A stretch of 64,000 nucleotides of DNA from an uncultured bacterium (GTDB lineage: Bacteria > Cyanobacteriota > Vampirovibrionia > Gastranaerophilales > Gastranaerophilaceae): the NCBI GenBank assembly GCA_946622415.1, contig CAMOPX010000003.1:62001-126000 (forward strand), written 5' to 3'. The first letter of the stretch is position 1. Every line of letters begins with the position of its first letter. The notes below the pieces were generated by a model. The model did not search any database. It saw only the letters and a list, made by a program, of their open reading frames with translations, and was not told the origin of the DNA. The translations under genes and the position numbers were made by a program. Below are positions 1-8,635 of this stretch, in pieces.

Positions 1-721
1 TCATTGCTCTATCCATGGCTTCCGTGTGATAAGCATAATTGTGCTTTGGACCTGTGGGGTGAAGTTTTTCATATGATTCTTTATGATAAGTTTCTTGGAA
101 TAAAATGTATGTTCCGATTCCCGCTTCTTTTAATTTTTTATAGTTTTCTATTGTTGTTGCGGCAATATTAACGTTGACACGTCTGATTGCACCGTTTTTG
201 TGCTTGATTGAATATATTGTTTTTATTGAATCAAGCACGTATTCAATAGGATTATTAACGGGATCTTCCCCTGTTTCAAGTGCTAATCTTTTGTGTCCCA
301 TATCCTGAAGAGCAATTACTTCTTGTTTGATTTCTTCTTGTGTTAATTTTTTTCTCGGTATGGTTTTATTTTTTGCATGGTAAGGACAATAAACACAGCC
401 GTTTACGCAGTAGTTTGATAAATATAACGGTGCAAAAATAACGATTCTGTTACCATAGAAGGCATGTTTAATTTCTGATGCCAAATTATAAATTTTATTT
501 AAAACCTCTTTATCTTCACAAGCCAACAAAACACTTGCTTCTCTATGTGATAAACCTTTGCAATACGTTTTATCGCCTTTGGATACAGGTTTTGCTTTTT
601 TTAAGATAGAATCTATGAGTTCAAAATTGTTTTTATTTTCTTCGGCATATTGAAGCGTTGCCGTGATTTCTTCATCTGAAATAAATTCCGTTGCGTTGGC
701 AGAGTTTTTGTCGTATGTCAT
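1..721 (-). CDS. hydG: [FeFe]-hydrogenase maturase HydG (partial, C-terminus outside window)
   Basis: This is a radical SAM tyrosine lyase that makes the CO and CN- ligands carried by the Fe synthon of the [FeFe]-hydrogenase H-cluster. The first 240 residues are in the window and the rest lies beyond base 1. Seen: the radical SAM cluster motif C-x3-C-x2-C at residues 105-112, inside the family context L-S-N-Y-C-V-N-G-C-V-Y-C, followed by a conserved Glu-Thr-Gly-Glu-Asp stretch near residue 145. The ATG at 721 is preceded by a GAGGGGG ribosome binding site. HydG is known to act only with HydE, HydF and a hydrogenase, so these should lie elsewhere in the genome. The neighbouring PFOR fits a ferredoxin-to-H2 route. 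ThiH, a homologous tyrosine lyase, is the main alternative, but the Cys-motif context favours HydG. Confidence 0.9.
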   Translation of the reverse strand, partial: MTYDKNSANATEFISDEEITATLQYAEENKNNFELIDSILKKAKPVSKGDKTYCKGLSHREASVLLACEDKEVLNKIYNLASEIKHAFYGNRIVIFAPLYLSNYCVNGCVYCPYHAKNKTIPRKKLTQEEIKQEVIALQDMGHKRLALETGEDPVNNPIEYVLDSIKTIYSIKHKNGAIRRVNVNIAATTIENYKKLKEAGIGTYILFQETYHKESYEKLHPTGPKHNYAYHTEAMDRAM

Positions 722-853
722 AATCTAACCCCCTCATTCCTTTAAATATTTTACTCTGTAAGAAAGTTAAGTCAAATTTCAAAATGTTTATATTTACGTT
801 GCATTTTTTAAGAATTATTTATATTATTAATATTGTATTTTAGAGGTATATAA

Positions 854-1690
854 ATGAAATTTAAAAAAGGTTTTTCACTTGCCGAAATATTGATTGCAGT
901 GATTTTTTTAGGTGTGGTCGCAACTTTAACAATCCCCAATACAATGGCAAGTATGGACAGAAGACATAAAGTTACTGCATATAAGATAGCGTATAATACG
1001 GTTAGTCAAGTTGTTGCAACTTTGATGTCGGAAAATAAAGCATTATGTCAATCAGGAGCTACTACTGAATGTATTCATTCTATTCTTCGTGAATTAAATA
1101 AAACTGTGGGACCTCAGGGGTATATATGCGAAGGCAGTTCGAATAAAAGACTTTATGCTGACAACAAAATATTTGGTTTAAATGATATTAAGTATAAAGC
1201 AACTTGGACTTCTAATTCTATAAGCTCAATGCGTAATGAAAGTTCAACAGATAGTTATGGTTCTTCTACTGTTTTAGGTCCTGACAGTATTACAGGAGAT
1301 AAAGCTTGCACTAAGACATCAGGTTCAAGTCCATGGATTTTAGCCAAGACAAACATTTCATACGTTGTTGACGCGTGTCCGTCATGCGGTCAAACTTGTA
1401 AATCAGTGCTTGAAATTAATGCTTCAAGCAGTGAAGATGAAGCATACAAAAATGCATGTGGTACCGTATATATTGATTACAACGGATTGGATAAAGGCCC
1501 GAACCGATATGCAAGAGATAATAATACAAATGCCAGATACGGAAAAGGTGCAATAACAGATGAAACATTTGGTGACATTTTAGATTCGACAGACAGATTT
1601 GTTATATATATAGGCAGTGACGGAGTAACTGCAGGCCCTCCGGGAGATACTATATCAGGCAGATTGTTTCACGCAAGTAAAACAAATTAA
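854..1690 (+). CDS. type IV prepilin-like / pseudopilin protein
   Basis: A 278-residue protein with a short basic leader (M-K-F-K-K-G) followed by F-S-L-A-E and a hydrophobic helix (about residues 7-27). This is the class III signal cut by prepilin peptidase after Gly6, with Glu at +5. The rest is a polar exported domain. It has a Cys pair motif C-P-S-C-G-Q-T-C around residue 175 that could form disulfides. Near the C-terminus it has a D-Y-N-G-L-D-K-G-P-N loop followed by an I-G-S-D-G strand, an arrangement shared with two other prepilins in this window. The ATG is preceded by AGAGG at good spacing. It stands alone, divergent from hydG. It could be a minor pilin of a type IV pilus or a pseudopilin of a type II secretion-like system, and the sequence alone does not decide between them. 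Confidence 0.8.
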   Translation: MKFKKGFSLAEILIAVIFLGVVATLTIPNTMASMDRRHKVTAYKIAYNTVSQVVATLMSENKALCQSGATTECIHSILRELNKTVGPQGYICEGSSNKRLYADNKIFGLNDIKYKATWTSNSISSMRNESSTDSYGSSTVLGPDSITGDKACTKTSGSSPWILAKTNISYVVDACPSCGQTCKSVLEINASSSEDEAYKNACGTVYIDYNGLDKGPNRYARDNNTNARYGKGAITDETFGDILDSTDRFVIYIGSDGVTAGPPGDTISGRLFHASKTN

Positions 1691-1806
1691 AAATAAAAAG
1701 CTATAATCTGTAACAAAATAAAGACTGTAGTATTTTATTTTAATGTTTTTTTAATATGTAGTTTTTTTATTATGTTTTTTGCAATTTGATTAATCAATTT
1801 TTAAAA

Positions 1807-1834
1807 TTGCAGAAAATTTTGTTAGAGTTATAAT
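1807..1834 (+). promoter_or_regulatory. candidate sigma-70 promoter of nifJ
   Basis: TTGCAG (1807-1812) and TATAAT (1829-1834) are separated by 16 bp, about 40 bp upstream of the nifJ start. This is a near-consensus housekeeping promoter by inspection only. Confidence 0.5.
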
Positions 1835-1874
1835 TTTTTTAAGAGGTTATAAGCTAGAAAGAAAGAGGATAGTA

Positions 1875-4800
1875 ATGGCTAAAAAAACAATTACTGTTGA
1901 TGGTAATTACGCAGCCGCTCATGTTGCGTATGCACTCAGTGAAGTTTCAGCAATCTACCCTATTACACCATCTTCTACAATGGGTGAATGGGTTGATGAA
2001 TGGTCTTCTCAACATAAGAAAAACATTTGGGGAAAAGAAGTTAAAGTTGCAGAAATGCAATCGGAAGCAGGTGCAGCAGGTGCTGTTCATGGTTCTCTTG
2101 CAGCAGGTGCTTTAACATCAACTTATACAGCATCACAAGGTTTATTATTAATGATTCCTGTTATGCATAAAGTTGCAGGGGAAATGCTTCCATCAGTTAT
2201 TCACGTTGCAGCTCGTGCATTAGCGGCACAATCATTAGCAATATTTGGTGACCATACTGACGTTATGGCTTGCCGCAATACAGGCTACGCTATGCTTGCA
2301 GCAAACAGTGTTCAAGAAGAAATGGATTTGGCTTTAGTTGCTCATCTATCAACATACAAAGCAAAAGTTCCTTTCTTGCAATTCTTTGATGGTTTCAGAA
2401 CATCACACGAAGTGCATAAAATTGAAGAAATTTCTTATGAAGATATCGCTTCACTTGTTGAACCGCAATATATAGAAGAATTCAGAACAAGAGCTCTAAG
2501 ACCTGAAGCACCTGTTTGTAAAGTTGGCGCGCAAAATACAGATGTATATTTCCAAGGCCGTGAAACAAGTAACAAATATTATGATGCAACACCTGATATT
2601 GTTCAAGAATATATGGATAAGGTTGCTAAAGTTACGGGTCGTCAATATCATCCGTTCGATTATGTCGGTGCTCCTGATGCTACAGATATTATCGTTGCAA
2701 TGGGTTCAGGATGCGAAGCTATAGAAGAAACAATAGAATACTTAAATAAAAACAGAGGAACAAAATACGGTTTAATTAAAGTTCGTTTATATAGACCCTT
2801 TGATGTTAAACGCTTCAATGCTGCAGTTCCTAAAACAGCAAAGAGAATTACTGTTTTAGACAGAACAAAAGAACCCGGTTCAATCGGTGAACCTTTATAT
2901 TTGGATGTTGTTGCAGCATTAGATAATAAAGACATCAGAGTAATCGGCGGAAGATACGGTTTATCTTCTAAAGAATTTACTCCTTCAATGATTTTGGCCG
3001 TTTATAAACACGCAGAAAACAACGGATTCCACGGATTTACAGTTGGTATTGAAGATGATGTTACACATAAATCATTAAAAGTAACCGAACACATTGTAAC
3101 CGAACCTGCAGGAACTACAAATTGTATGTTCTGGGGTCTTGGTTCAGATGGTACCGTTGGTGCAAATAAAAACTCAATCAAAATTATCGGTCAATACACA
3201 GATAAAGATGCTCAAGCTTATTTTGCATACGACTCTAAAAAATCTTTCGGTGTTACGGTATCACACTTAAGATTTAGTGATTCTCATATTAAATCTACAT
3301 ATTTAATCACAGCTCCCGATTTCGTATCATGTTCTACTCACGCTTATATCGGCAGATATGATATCTTAAAAGGTATTAAAGAAGGCGGAACCTTCTTATT
3401 GAATTCTCCTTATTCAAACGAAGAAGCATTCGCTCACTTAACTCGTGATTTACAAAAAACAATCATAGATAAGAAAATTAAATTCTATAATGTAAATGCA
3501 GAAGAATTAATTAAACAACAACCGGGATTAAGAGGCAAAGGTGCAAACACTGTTATGATGGTTGCATACTTTAAAGTTTCAGGCGTAATTCCGTTTGATA
3601 AAGCTTATGAAGGCATGAAAGAAATGACAATCAAAACCTTCAAGAAAAAAGGCGACGATATTGTTAATATGAATCTTGCTTTGATTGATGCTGCGGTTGA
3701 TGCTTGTCAAGAAGTAAAAGTTCCTGCTTCATTAGATGGCGTTGGCTGTATTGATGAACAAAAATTAATTCCTGATAATGCGGATAAATTTGCAAAAGAT
3801 ATCATAGAACCTTCTATGCGTCAAAAAGGTGACGATATCCCTGTTTCTGCAATGTCTGTTGACGGTGTTATCCCGACAGGTACTGCATGTCTTGAAAAAC
3901 GCGGTATCGCACCTCGCGTACCAAAATGGAATGCTGAATTTTGTGCACAATGCGGTGTTTGCGCTTCTGCTTGTCCGCATGCAGCTATTAGAACAAAATT
4001 AATTGAAGAAAAAGATTTAGCTAATGCTCCTGCTTCATTTAAAACAGTTCCCGCAAAACCGGCTCTTGCAGATGAAAAATTCAAAGTTCAAGTATATTGC
4101 AAAGATTGTACAGGCTGCGGCGTATGTTTAGACCAATGTCCGATGAATAAAATCGAAGGTAAAAACGCACTTACTTGGTCAACATTAGAAAAAGAAATCG
4201 AAGCTTGTGAAGAAGTAAATGAAAAATTCTTTGATGAATTGCCGGATAACGTTATGGGTAAAAATACAACCGCAACAATTAAAGGTGCAATGCTCAGAAA
4301 ACCGTTATTTGAATTCTCAGGCGCTTGTGCAGGCTGCGGTGAAACACCGTACGTTAAACTTGTTTCACAATTATTCGGTGAAAATGCTATTGTTGCAAAT
4401 GCTACAGGTTGTTCTTCAATTTATTCTGGTACTTTCCCGACAATTCCTTATACAACAAATAAGGATGGCAGAGGTCCTGCTTGGGCAAATTCATTGTTTG
4501 AAGACAATGCTGAATTTGGATACGGTATGAGATTAGCGGTTGATGCAAATAGAGATACCCTAAAAACTTACGTTCAAAAAGTATTGGATAAAGAAGACGC
4601 ACCTGCCGATATTAAAGAAGCACTTCAAGGTGCTATGGCTCATTGGGATAATTCAAAAACTCCTGAAGCAATTGAAGCTCAAAACAAAGCTAAAGTTCTT
4701 ATTGATAAATACGCTAAAGAATGCGGTTGTGATACAATCAGAAAGATAAAAGAACTTGAAGATTACTTCACGGATAAATCAATCTGGATTATAGGCGGTG

Positions 4801-5411
4801 ACGGTTGGGCAAATGATATCGGTTACGGTGGTATTGACCATGTTCTTGCACAAGGTAAAAATGTAAATATTCTTGTATTGGATACGGAAGTATATTCAAA
4901 TACAGGCGGTCAAGCTTCAAAATCGACACCGACAGCCGCAGTTGCAAAATTTGCAACAGGCGGTAAGACTACATATAAGAAAAATATGGGTCTGATGTCA
5001 ATGTCTTATGGATTTGTTTATGTTGCATCCGTTGCATTGGGTGCCGACAGAAATCAAACCTTAAAGGCATTCAAAGAAGCAGAAAGCTACAACGGACCTT
5101 CTATTATATTTGCTTATGCTCCTTGTATCGCTCACGGAATCGATATGTCAAAAACACAAACCGAACAAAAACGTGCTGTTGAAGCAGGTTACTTCCCACT
5201 TTACAGATATAATCCCGCAAACGAAAATCCGTTTACTTGGGATGCTAAAGATCCTAAGGGAAGCTACCAAGACTTTATCAGAAGCGAAGGCAGATATAAA
5301 TCACTTCTCAAAACTAATCCTGAAGCAGCTGAACAATTATATGCTAAAGCTGAACAAGATGCAGCAAAGAGAATGTCTGTTTATAAAGCTATCGGCGAAT
5401 TGGTTAAATAG
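1875..5411 (+). CDS. nifJ: pyruvate:ferredoxin (flavodoxin) oxidoreductase
   Basis: A single-chain 1178-residue PFOR, the usual length for the homodimeric enzyme. It oxidises pyruvate with CoA to acetyl-CoA and CO2 and reduces ferredoxin in the cytoplasm. Domains in order: the pyruvate-binding domain I with Y-P-I-T-P-S-S near residue 28; domain II; the gamma and linker region; a two-[4Fe-4S] ferredoxin domain with cysteine motifs from residues 690 and 742; a proximal-cluster cysteine motif C-A-G-C-G at 818; and the thiamine diphosphate site G-G-D-G-W-A-N-D-I-G-Y-G near 974. The ATG has a purine-rich site (AAAGAGGA) upstream. It is monocistronic, between a near-consensus promoter and a strong stem-loop. 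With HydG nearby it suggests that reduced ferredoxin is disposed of as H2. Confidence 0.97.
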   Translation: MAKKTITVDGNYAAAHVAYALSEVSAIYPITPSSTMGEWVDEWSSQHKKNIWGKEVKVAEMQSEAGAAGAVHGSLAAGALTSTYTASQGLLLMIPVMHKVAGEMLPSVIHVAARALAAQSLAIFGDHTDVMACRNTGYAMLAANSVQEEMDLALVAHLSTYKAKVPFLQFFDGFRTSHEVHKIEEISYEDIASLVEPQYIEEFRTRALRPEAPVCKVGAQNTDVYFQGRETSNKYYDATPDIVQEYMDKVAKVTGRQYHPFDYVGAPDATDIIVAMGSGCEAIEETIEYLNKNRGTKYGLIKVRLYRPFDVKRFNAAVPKTAKRITVLDRTKEPGSIGEPLYLDVVAALDNKDIRVIGGRYGLSSKEFTPSMILAVYKHAENNGFHGFTVGIEDDVTHKSLKVTEHIVTEPAGTTNCMFWGLGSDGTVGANKNSIKIIGQYTDKDAQAYFAYDSKKSFGVTVSHLRFSDSHIKSTYLITAPDFVSCSTHAYIGRYDILKGIKEGGTFLLNSPYSNEEAFAHLTRDLQKTIIDKKIKFYNVNAEELIKQQPGLRGKGANTVMMVAYFKVSGVIPFDKAYEGMKEMTIKTFKKKGDDIVNMNLALIDAAVDACQEVKVPASLDGVGCIDEQKLIPDNADKFAKDIIEPSMRQKGDDIPVSAMSVDGVIPTGTACLEKRGIAPRVPKWNAEFCAQCGVCASACPHAAIRTKLIEEKDLANAPASFKTVPAKPALADEKFKVQVYCKDCTGCGVCLDQCPMNKIEGKNALTWSTLEKEIEACEEVNEKFFDELPDNVMGKNTTATIKGAMLRKPLFEFSGACAGCGETPYVKLVSQLFGENAIVANATGCSSIYSGTFPTIPYTTNKDGRGPAWANSLFEDNAEFGYGMRLAVDANRDTLKTYVQKVLDKEDAPADIKEALQGAMAHWDNSKTPEAIEAQNKAKVLIDKYAKECGCDTIRKIKELEDYFTDKSIWIIGGDGWANDIGYGGIDHVLAQGKNVNILVLDTEVYSNTGGQASKSTPTAAVAKFATGGKTTYKKNMGLMSMSYGFVYVASVALGADRNQTLKAFKEAESYNGPSIIFAYAPCIAHGIDMSKTQTEQKRAVEAGYFPLYRYNPANENPFTWDAKDPKGSYQDFIRSEGRYKSLLKTNPEAAEQLYAKAEQDAAKRMSVYKAIGELVK

Positions 5412-5433
5412 ATATATATTAAATATCAATAAT

Positions 5434-5467
5434 ATAAATAGCAAGAGTTTATGCTCTTGCTATTTAT
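5434..5467 (+). terminator. stem-loop downstream of nifJ
   Basis: A 14-bp perfect inverted repeat (5434-5447 / 5454-5467, AATAGCAAGAG core) with a 6-nt loop, 22 bases after the nifJ stop. There is only a weak T-rich tail. Confidence 0.7.
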
Positions 5468-5534
5468 ATATCTTTTGCTTAATTCTTTTTAGTCTTCAAT
5501 CTTTTCTTTGCCTGAAACGTTTGCTTTTAATTTT

Positions 5535-5630
5535 TAGGTCATAATGAATAATGTCATGCTGAACTTGTTTTAGCATCTTGCAGGGTTTAAGATTCTAAAA
5601 ATAACTTCCGGATGACACTATGGTTGTATT
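5535..5630. repeat. dispersed palindromic intergenic repeat (decayed)
   Basis: This gene-free stretch holds a TGTCATGCTGAACTTG...CATCTTGCAG segment and ends in GGATGACAC. It resembles the TGTCAT...ATGACA family of intergenic repeats seen again in this window near 28.6 and 52.0 kb. Its GTCAT and ATGAC ends are inverted. The rest of 5412-5720 is AT-rich spacer and two terminators. Confidence 0.5.
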
Positions 5631-5671
5631 TGAAATATGTTCACCGAAAAATTATTAAATATTAACCAACA

Positions 5672-5702
5672 AAAAAGAAGCTTTATATAAAGCTTCTTTT
5701 TA
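5672..5702 (-). terminator. bidirectional terminator
   Basis: An inverted repeat AAGAAGCTTTA / TAAAGCTTCTT with a 2-nt loop, flanked by A-run and T-run. It lies 20 bases beyond the stop of the minus-strand gene at 5721 and could also stop readthrough from nifJ. Confidence 0.8.
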
Positions 5703-5720
5703 ATTTAATTATAGTATTTG

Positions 5721-6371
5721 TTAATCTATAGCTTTTCCGTTCTCATCGTAGTAGATTACTGTTCCTGAATCAGTATCGGAACCGGCTTCGGATTTTGAAT
5801 AAAATCTCAATCTGTTTTTATTGTCTAAAGGAAATTCGCTTTCTGAAAAACCATGTTTACCTTGTTTATCTGTGTATTCAAACTTTACAATATCTCCATA
5901 TACTCCTTCATTATTATTGCTTGGTGTAAACTGCTCTTGTGAATAGGTCATGGTAATATCGCCATTGTTAATTTTGTATGTACTATGATTTCCGCAAAAA
6001 CTAATTTCGGTTTCATATTCGCCATCACCGTTTGAATCGTACTTGAATTTTTCAACACTATTGCCGCTATCTTTTTCAATATATTTAGCATCATGCATGA
6101 ATTTATTATTATATTCTGCTTCTAAATACGTTTCCTCCCATTTATTAAGTTCTGTGGATAATTCGCCTGTTTCATCATCAAATAAATCATATGTTGTTTC
6201 TTTTTCGTCCATACCTTTCATAAATTCAGTTACTTTTTCATTGGTGAAAACAGTTAAATTTGGGAATATTGCTTCTTCTCCCGCTCTATCGAGTTTTGAT
6301 TTTTTGGAATCTTTTACTTGGCTATCCTTATTTTGAGATGGCGCAATACCGTTAATTTTTTCTAATGACAT
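5721..6371 (-). CDS. hypothetical acidic protein
   Basis: A 216-residue, very acidic, hydrophilic protein that I do not recognise. It has no signal peptide or membrane segment. The N-terminus is lysine-rich and probably disordered (residues 1-35). The C-terminal half has short beta-type repeats of the pattern Y-D-x-N-G-D-G-E-Y and Y-Y-D-E-N-G-K, similar in flavour to strands in the 1589-residue protein at 15.6 kb and to YD-type repeats. The start is well set by a GGGAGG site about 9 bases before the ATG. It sits just downstream (same strand) of the flagellar operon but is separated from it by a terminator, so it is probably expressed alone. Confidence 0.75.
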   Translation of the reverse strand: MSLEKINGIAPSQNKDSQVKDSKKSKLDRAGEEAIFPNLTVFTNEKVTEFMKGMDEKETTYDLFDDETGELSTELNKWEETYLEAEYNNKFMHDAKYIEKDSGNSVEKFKYDSNGDGEYETEISFCGNHSTYKINNGDITMTYSQEQFTPSNNNEGVYGDIVKFEYTDKQGKHGFSESEFPLDNKNRLRFYSKSEAGSDTDSGTVIYYDENGKAID

Positions 6372-6496
6372 ATATTGATATCCTCCCTTTAATAAAACTT
6401 ATAATTATTAAAAGTCATATCTTAAATTAAAATTGATAATTATTTAGAAATTTTATTAAAATTTCTAAATATTATTTATAATTACTTTAAATAATA

Positions 6497-6524
6497 AAAA
6501 CCGCTTTTTTTAAAAAGCGGTTTT
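6497..6524 (-). terminator. terminator of the flagellar hook operon
   Basis: AAAACCGCTTTTT / AAAAAGCGGTTTT inverted repeat followed, on the minus strand, by a T-rich run. It lies about 30 bases after the flgE stop. Confidence 0.85.
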
Positions 6525-6552
6525 ATATAAAGACAATAAAGAGAAAAATAAA

Positions 6553-7995
6553 CTATCTGCCCAGATAAACAAGAGTTTCTAACATACTGTTTGCACTGTT
6601 GAATACCTGAGAATTAGCTTGGACGAGTCTTTGAGCTAATATCATGTTTGCGAATTGTTGTGCCAAATCCACATTTGATGCTTCCAGAGCACCTTGCGCT
6701 ATGGCACCTGTACCGTTGATACCTGCTGCTGTGTAAATTACTTTTCCTGAATCCGGACCAAATTCGTAGCAGTTATTTCCTACAGCAACAAGACCGGAAT
6801 CGTTTGTTACCTTAGCAAGCTGCATTTGCATGTTTGCTTTCGTCAATACGTTTGGGTCAACGTATAATGAGGCTTTTCCTGAATTGTTTACGTCATCTTC
6901 AATAATAATTCCGCCTGCATCAGTGTATGTAAAAAATGTTGATGTACCGTCTTCTGTTGCTTGTACCGTTAATACGGAACCGTCGTCGTATGTTACTGTT
7001 AACATACCATCTTTTCCGAATGACAGGCTTTTATACAAGTGGGTCGTATCTGCTGTAATATCGTCTACTTCTGTTATATCTGCAGACATATTCATAACTG
7101 ATGAAGTATATACTTTGTCATCAGGCGTTACAAAAGCTAAATTTGTTTGTGATAAGAAATTACTTCCGCCCGGAATAATCTTAAAGCTTATACCTTCGCT
7201 TGAACTATCTGTTGCTTCGATTACGCCGTCTTTAGATTCAAAGGTTGCAAGTTCACCTATGCTTTTTGTTACTTCTTCTTCTGTTTCGTTTCCGTCGTCA
7301 TCTACGGTTACTTTTGTTGCTGTTCCTGTTAAACCGCTTAATTTTGAAATAAGTGATGAAACTTTTGTATCTTTATCCAAATCTTCTAATTCAAATTCAA
7401 ATGTCAAACCGCTTTCTACATCGTATATTCCGAATTTGCCTGATGTTATTTGTTCGCAATTGTTTAACTCACCCAGTTTCATATTGTCAAAATCTGATTT
7501 TGGTGTAGGTTTTTCAATAACTTTAATTGCAGTAGGAACTTTGATTGGAGTAGTGGAGCCTGTGGATGAAGTTATAGAATCCATACCCATAACTTTGCAA
7601 CCTGAAGCGGTACAAAGGTAACCTTTTTCATCCAATGAAAAAGTACCATCTCTTGTTAAAAGGGTTTGGCCGTCTGAATTTTGTACGCAGAACCATCCGT
7701 TACCGGTTATTGCAAGGTCTGTGTTTCTGCCTGTAGTATTTGTAGTTGCTGCAGCAAAATTCTTTGTAATTGATGCACACTGTACACCAACACCAATTTG
7801 ATAAGGGTTCGTACCACCGAGCACGGCTGTAGAATTTGTACCTGTGGTTTTCGTTTGATACCAGATATCCTGAAAATCCACACGAGACGTCTTGTATGCA
7901 GTAGTGTTCATGTTTGCTACGTTGTCTGAAACAACGGTAAGCTGTTCTGTACCTGCATTTAAACCTGTCATTGAGGTAAATAATGCTTGTGTCAT
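6553..7995 (-). CDS. flgE: flagellar hook protein FlgE
   Basis: A 480-residue hook protein, exported by the flagellar type III apparatus and polymerised into the hook. The N-terminal rod/hook motif is clear (A-L-F-T-S-M-T-G-L-N-A-G, then V-S-D-N-V-A-N-M-N-T-T-A-Y-K). The C-terminal coiled-coil D0 segment (L-E-A-S-N-V-D-L-A-Q-Q-F-A-N-M-I) is also clear, and the variable surface domains lie between them. The length fits FlgE rather than the shorter FlgF or FlgG (about 260 residues). It is last in the minus-strand order fliJ-fliK-flgD-flgE, the classic grouping of hook subunit, hook cap and hook-length ruler. Confidence 0.93.
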   Translation of the reverse strand: MTQALFTSMTGLNAGTEQLTVVSDNVANMNTTAYKTSRVDFQDIWYQTKTTGTNSTAVLGGTNPYQIGVGVQCASITKNFAAATTNTTGRNTDLAITGNGWFCVQNSDGQTLLTRDGTFSLDEKGYLCTASGCKVMGMDSITSSTGSTTPIKVPTAIKVIEKPTPKSDFDNMKLGELNNCEQITSGKFGIYDVESGLTFEFELEDLDKDTKVSSLISKLSGLTGTATKVTVDDDGNETEEEVTKSIGELATFESKDGVIEATDSSSEGISFKIIPGGSNFLSQTNLAFVTPDDKVYTSSVMNMSADITEVDDITADTTHLYKSLSFGKDGMLTVTYDDGSVLTVQATEDGTSTFFTYTDAGGIIIEDDVNNSGKASLYVDPNVLTKANMQMQLAKVTNDSGLVAVGNNCYEFGPDSGKVIYTAAGINGTGAIAQGALEASNVDLAQQFANMILAQRLVQANSQVFNSANSMLETLVYLGR

Positions 7996-8036
7996 TTTGT
8001 TTGTTTCACCTTTCTTCTTTATTGTCCTGTCTTTTA

Positions 8037-8621
8037 TTAATCTAAAATATCGTCGACAACTTCTTCGATATTATCTTTTCCTATATATTGAGCAATTTTA
8101 TCCGCTAAATTAGCAATTCCTCCTGCGATTGTTTCTAATTTGTCTTTTATATCGCTTGTGTTTTGTTTGATTTCATCGGTAACGGCTTCATTTGCGGGGA
8201 ATACTTTTGTTACTTGTGCTACCGGTCTTAATGTACCGTTTACGCTTACGCTTGCCCCGTCTTTTTCGTTCATGTTTACGTAATCAACATATCCGTAATC
8301 CGTGTTTCCGCTTTCATCTGTTACTTCTACGTATTGACCCATAAGCGAATTAGCTTGATATGCATTGGAGAAGCTTGTAAACGAGCTAGTCAAAGCTTCC
8401 ATTTGTTCTAAAGTTGAAAATTGAGCTTCTTGCGCTAACATTTCAGAATTATCAAGCGGATTTGTCGGGTCTTGATATTGAAGCTGCATTGTCATTAATT
8501 TTAAAAATGCGTGACTGTCAACCGATGTATTACTTTTTGAGGTTGATTCTGCAGTTTGGTTTGCATTTAAGGTTGCCGTATTATTTTGCAAATTAATAAT
8601 TGCTTCTGATGTTGTTACCAT
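8037..8621 (-). CDS. flgD: flagellar hook capping protein FlgD
   Basis: A 194-residue hook cap, the scaffold that guides FlgE assembly at the growing tip. The conserved FlgD N-terminal block is present at about residues 37-75: F-L-K-L-M-T-M-Q-L-Q-Y-Q-D-P-T-N-P-L-D and then F-S-T-L-E-Q-M. The C-terminal part is shortened compared with FlgD of about 220 residues. The extra tail is a helical segment ending in D-D-I-L-D instead of a full FLN/tudor-like region. It lies 41 bp upstream of flgE and 14 bp downstream of fliK, so it is almost certainly co-transcribed with them. Confidence 0.92.
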   Translation of the reverse strand: MVTTSEAIINLQNNTATLNANQTAESTSKSNTSVDSHAFLKLMTMQLQYQDPTNPLDNSEMLAQEAQFSTLEQMEALTSSFTSFSNAYQANSLMGQYVEVTDESGNTDYGYVDYVNMNEKDGASVSVNGTLRPVAQVTKVFPANEAVTDEIKQNTSDIKDKLETIAGGIANLADKIAQYIGKDNIEEVVDDILD

Positions 8622-8635
8622 TTTTATCTTCCTTA

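Noticed and set aside
6830-7621. A 263-codon plus-strand open frame opposite flgE
   Set aside because: It is antisense to a well-supported flagellar gene, with no ribosome site or family resemblance.
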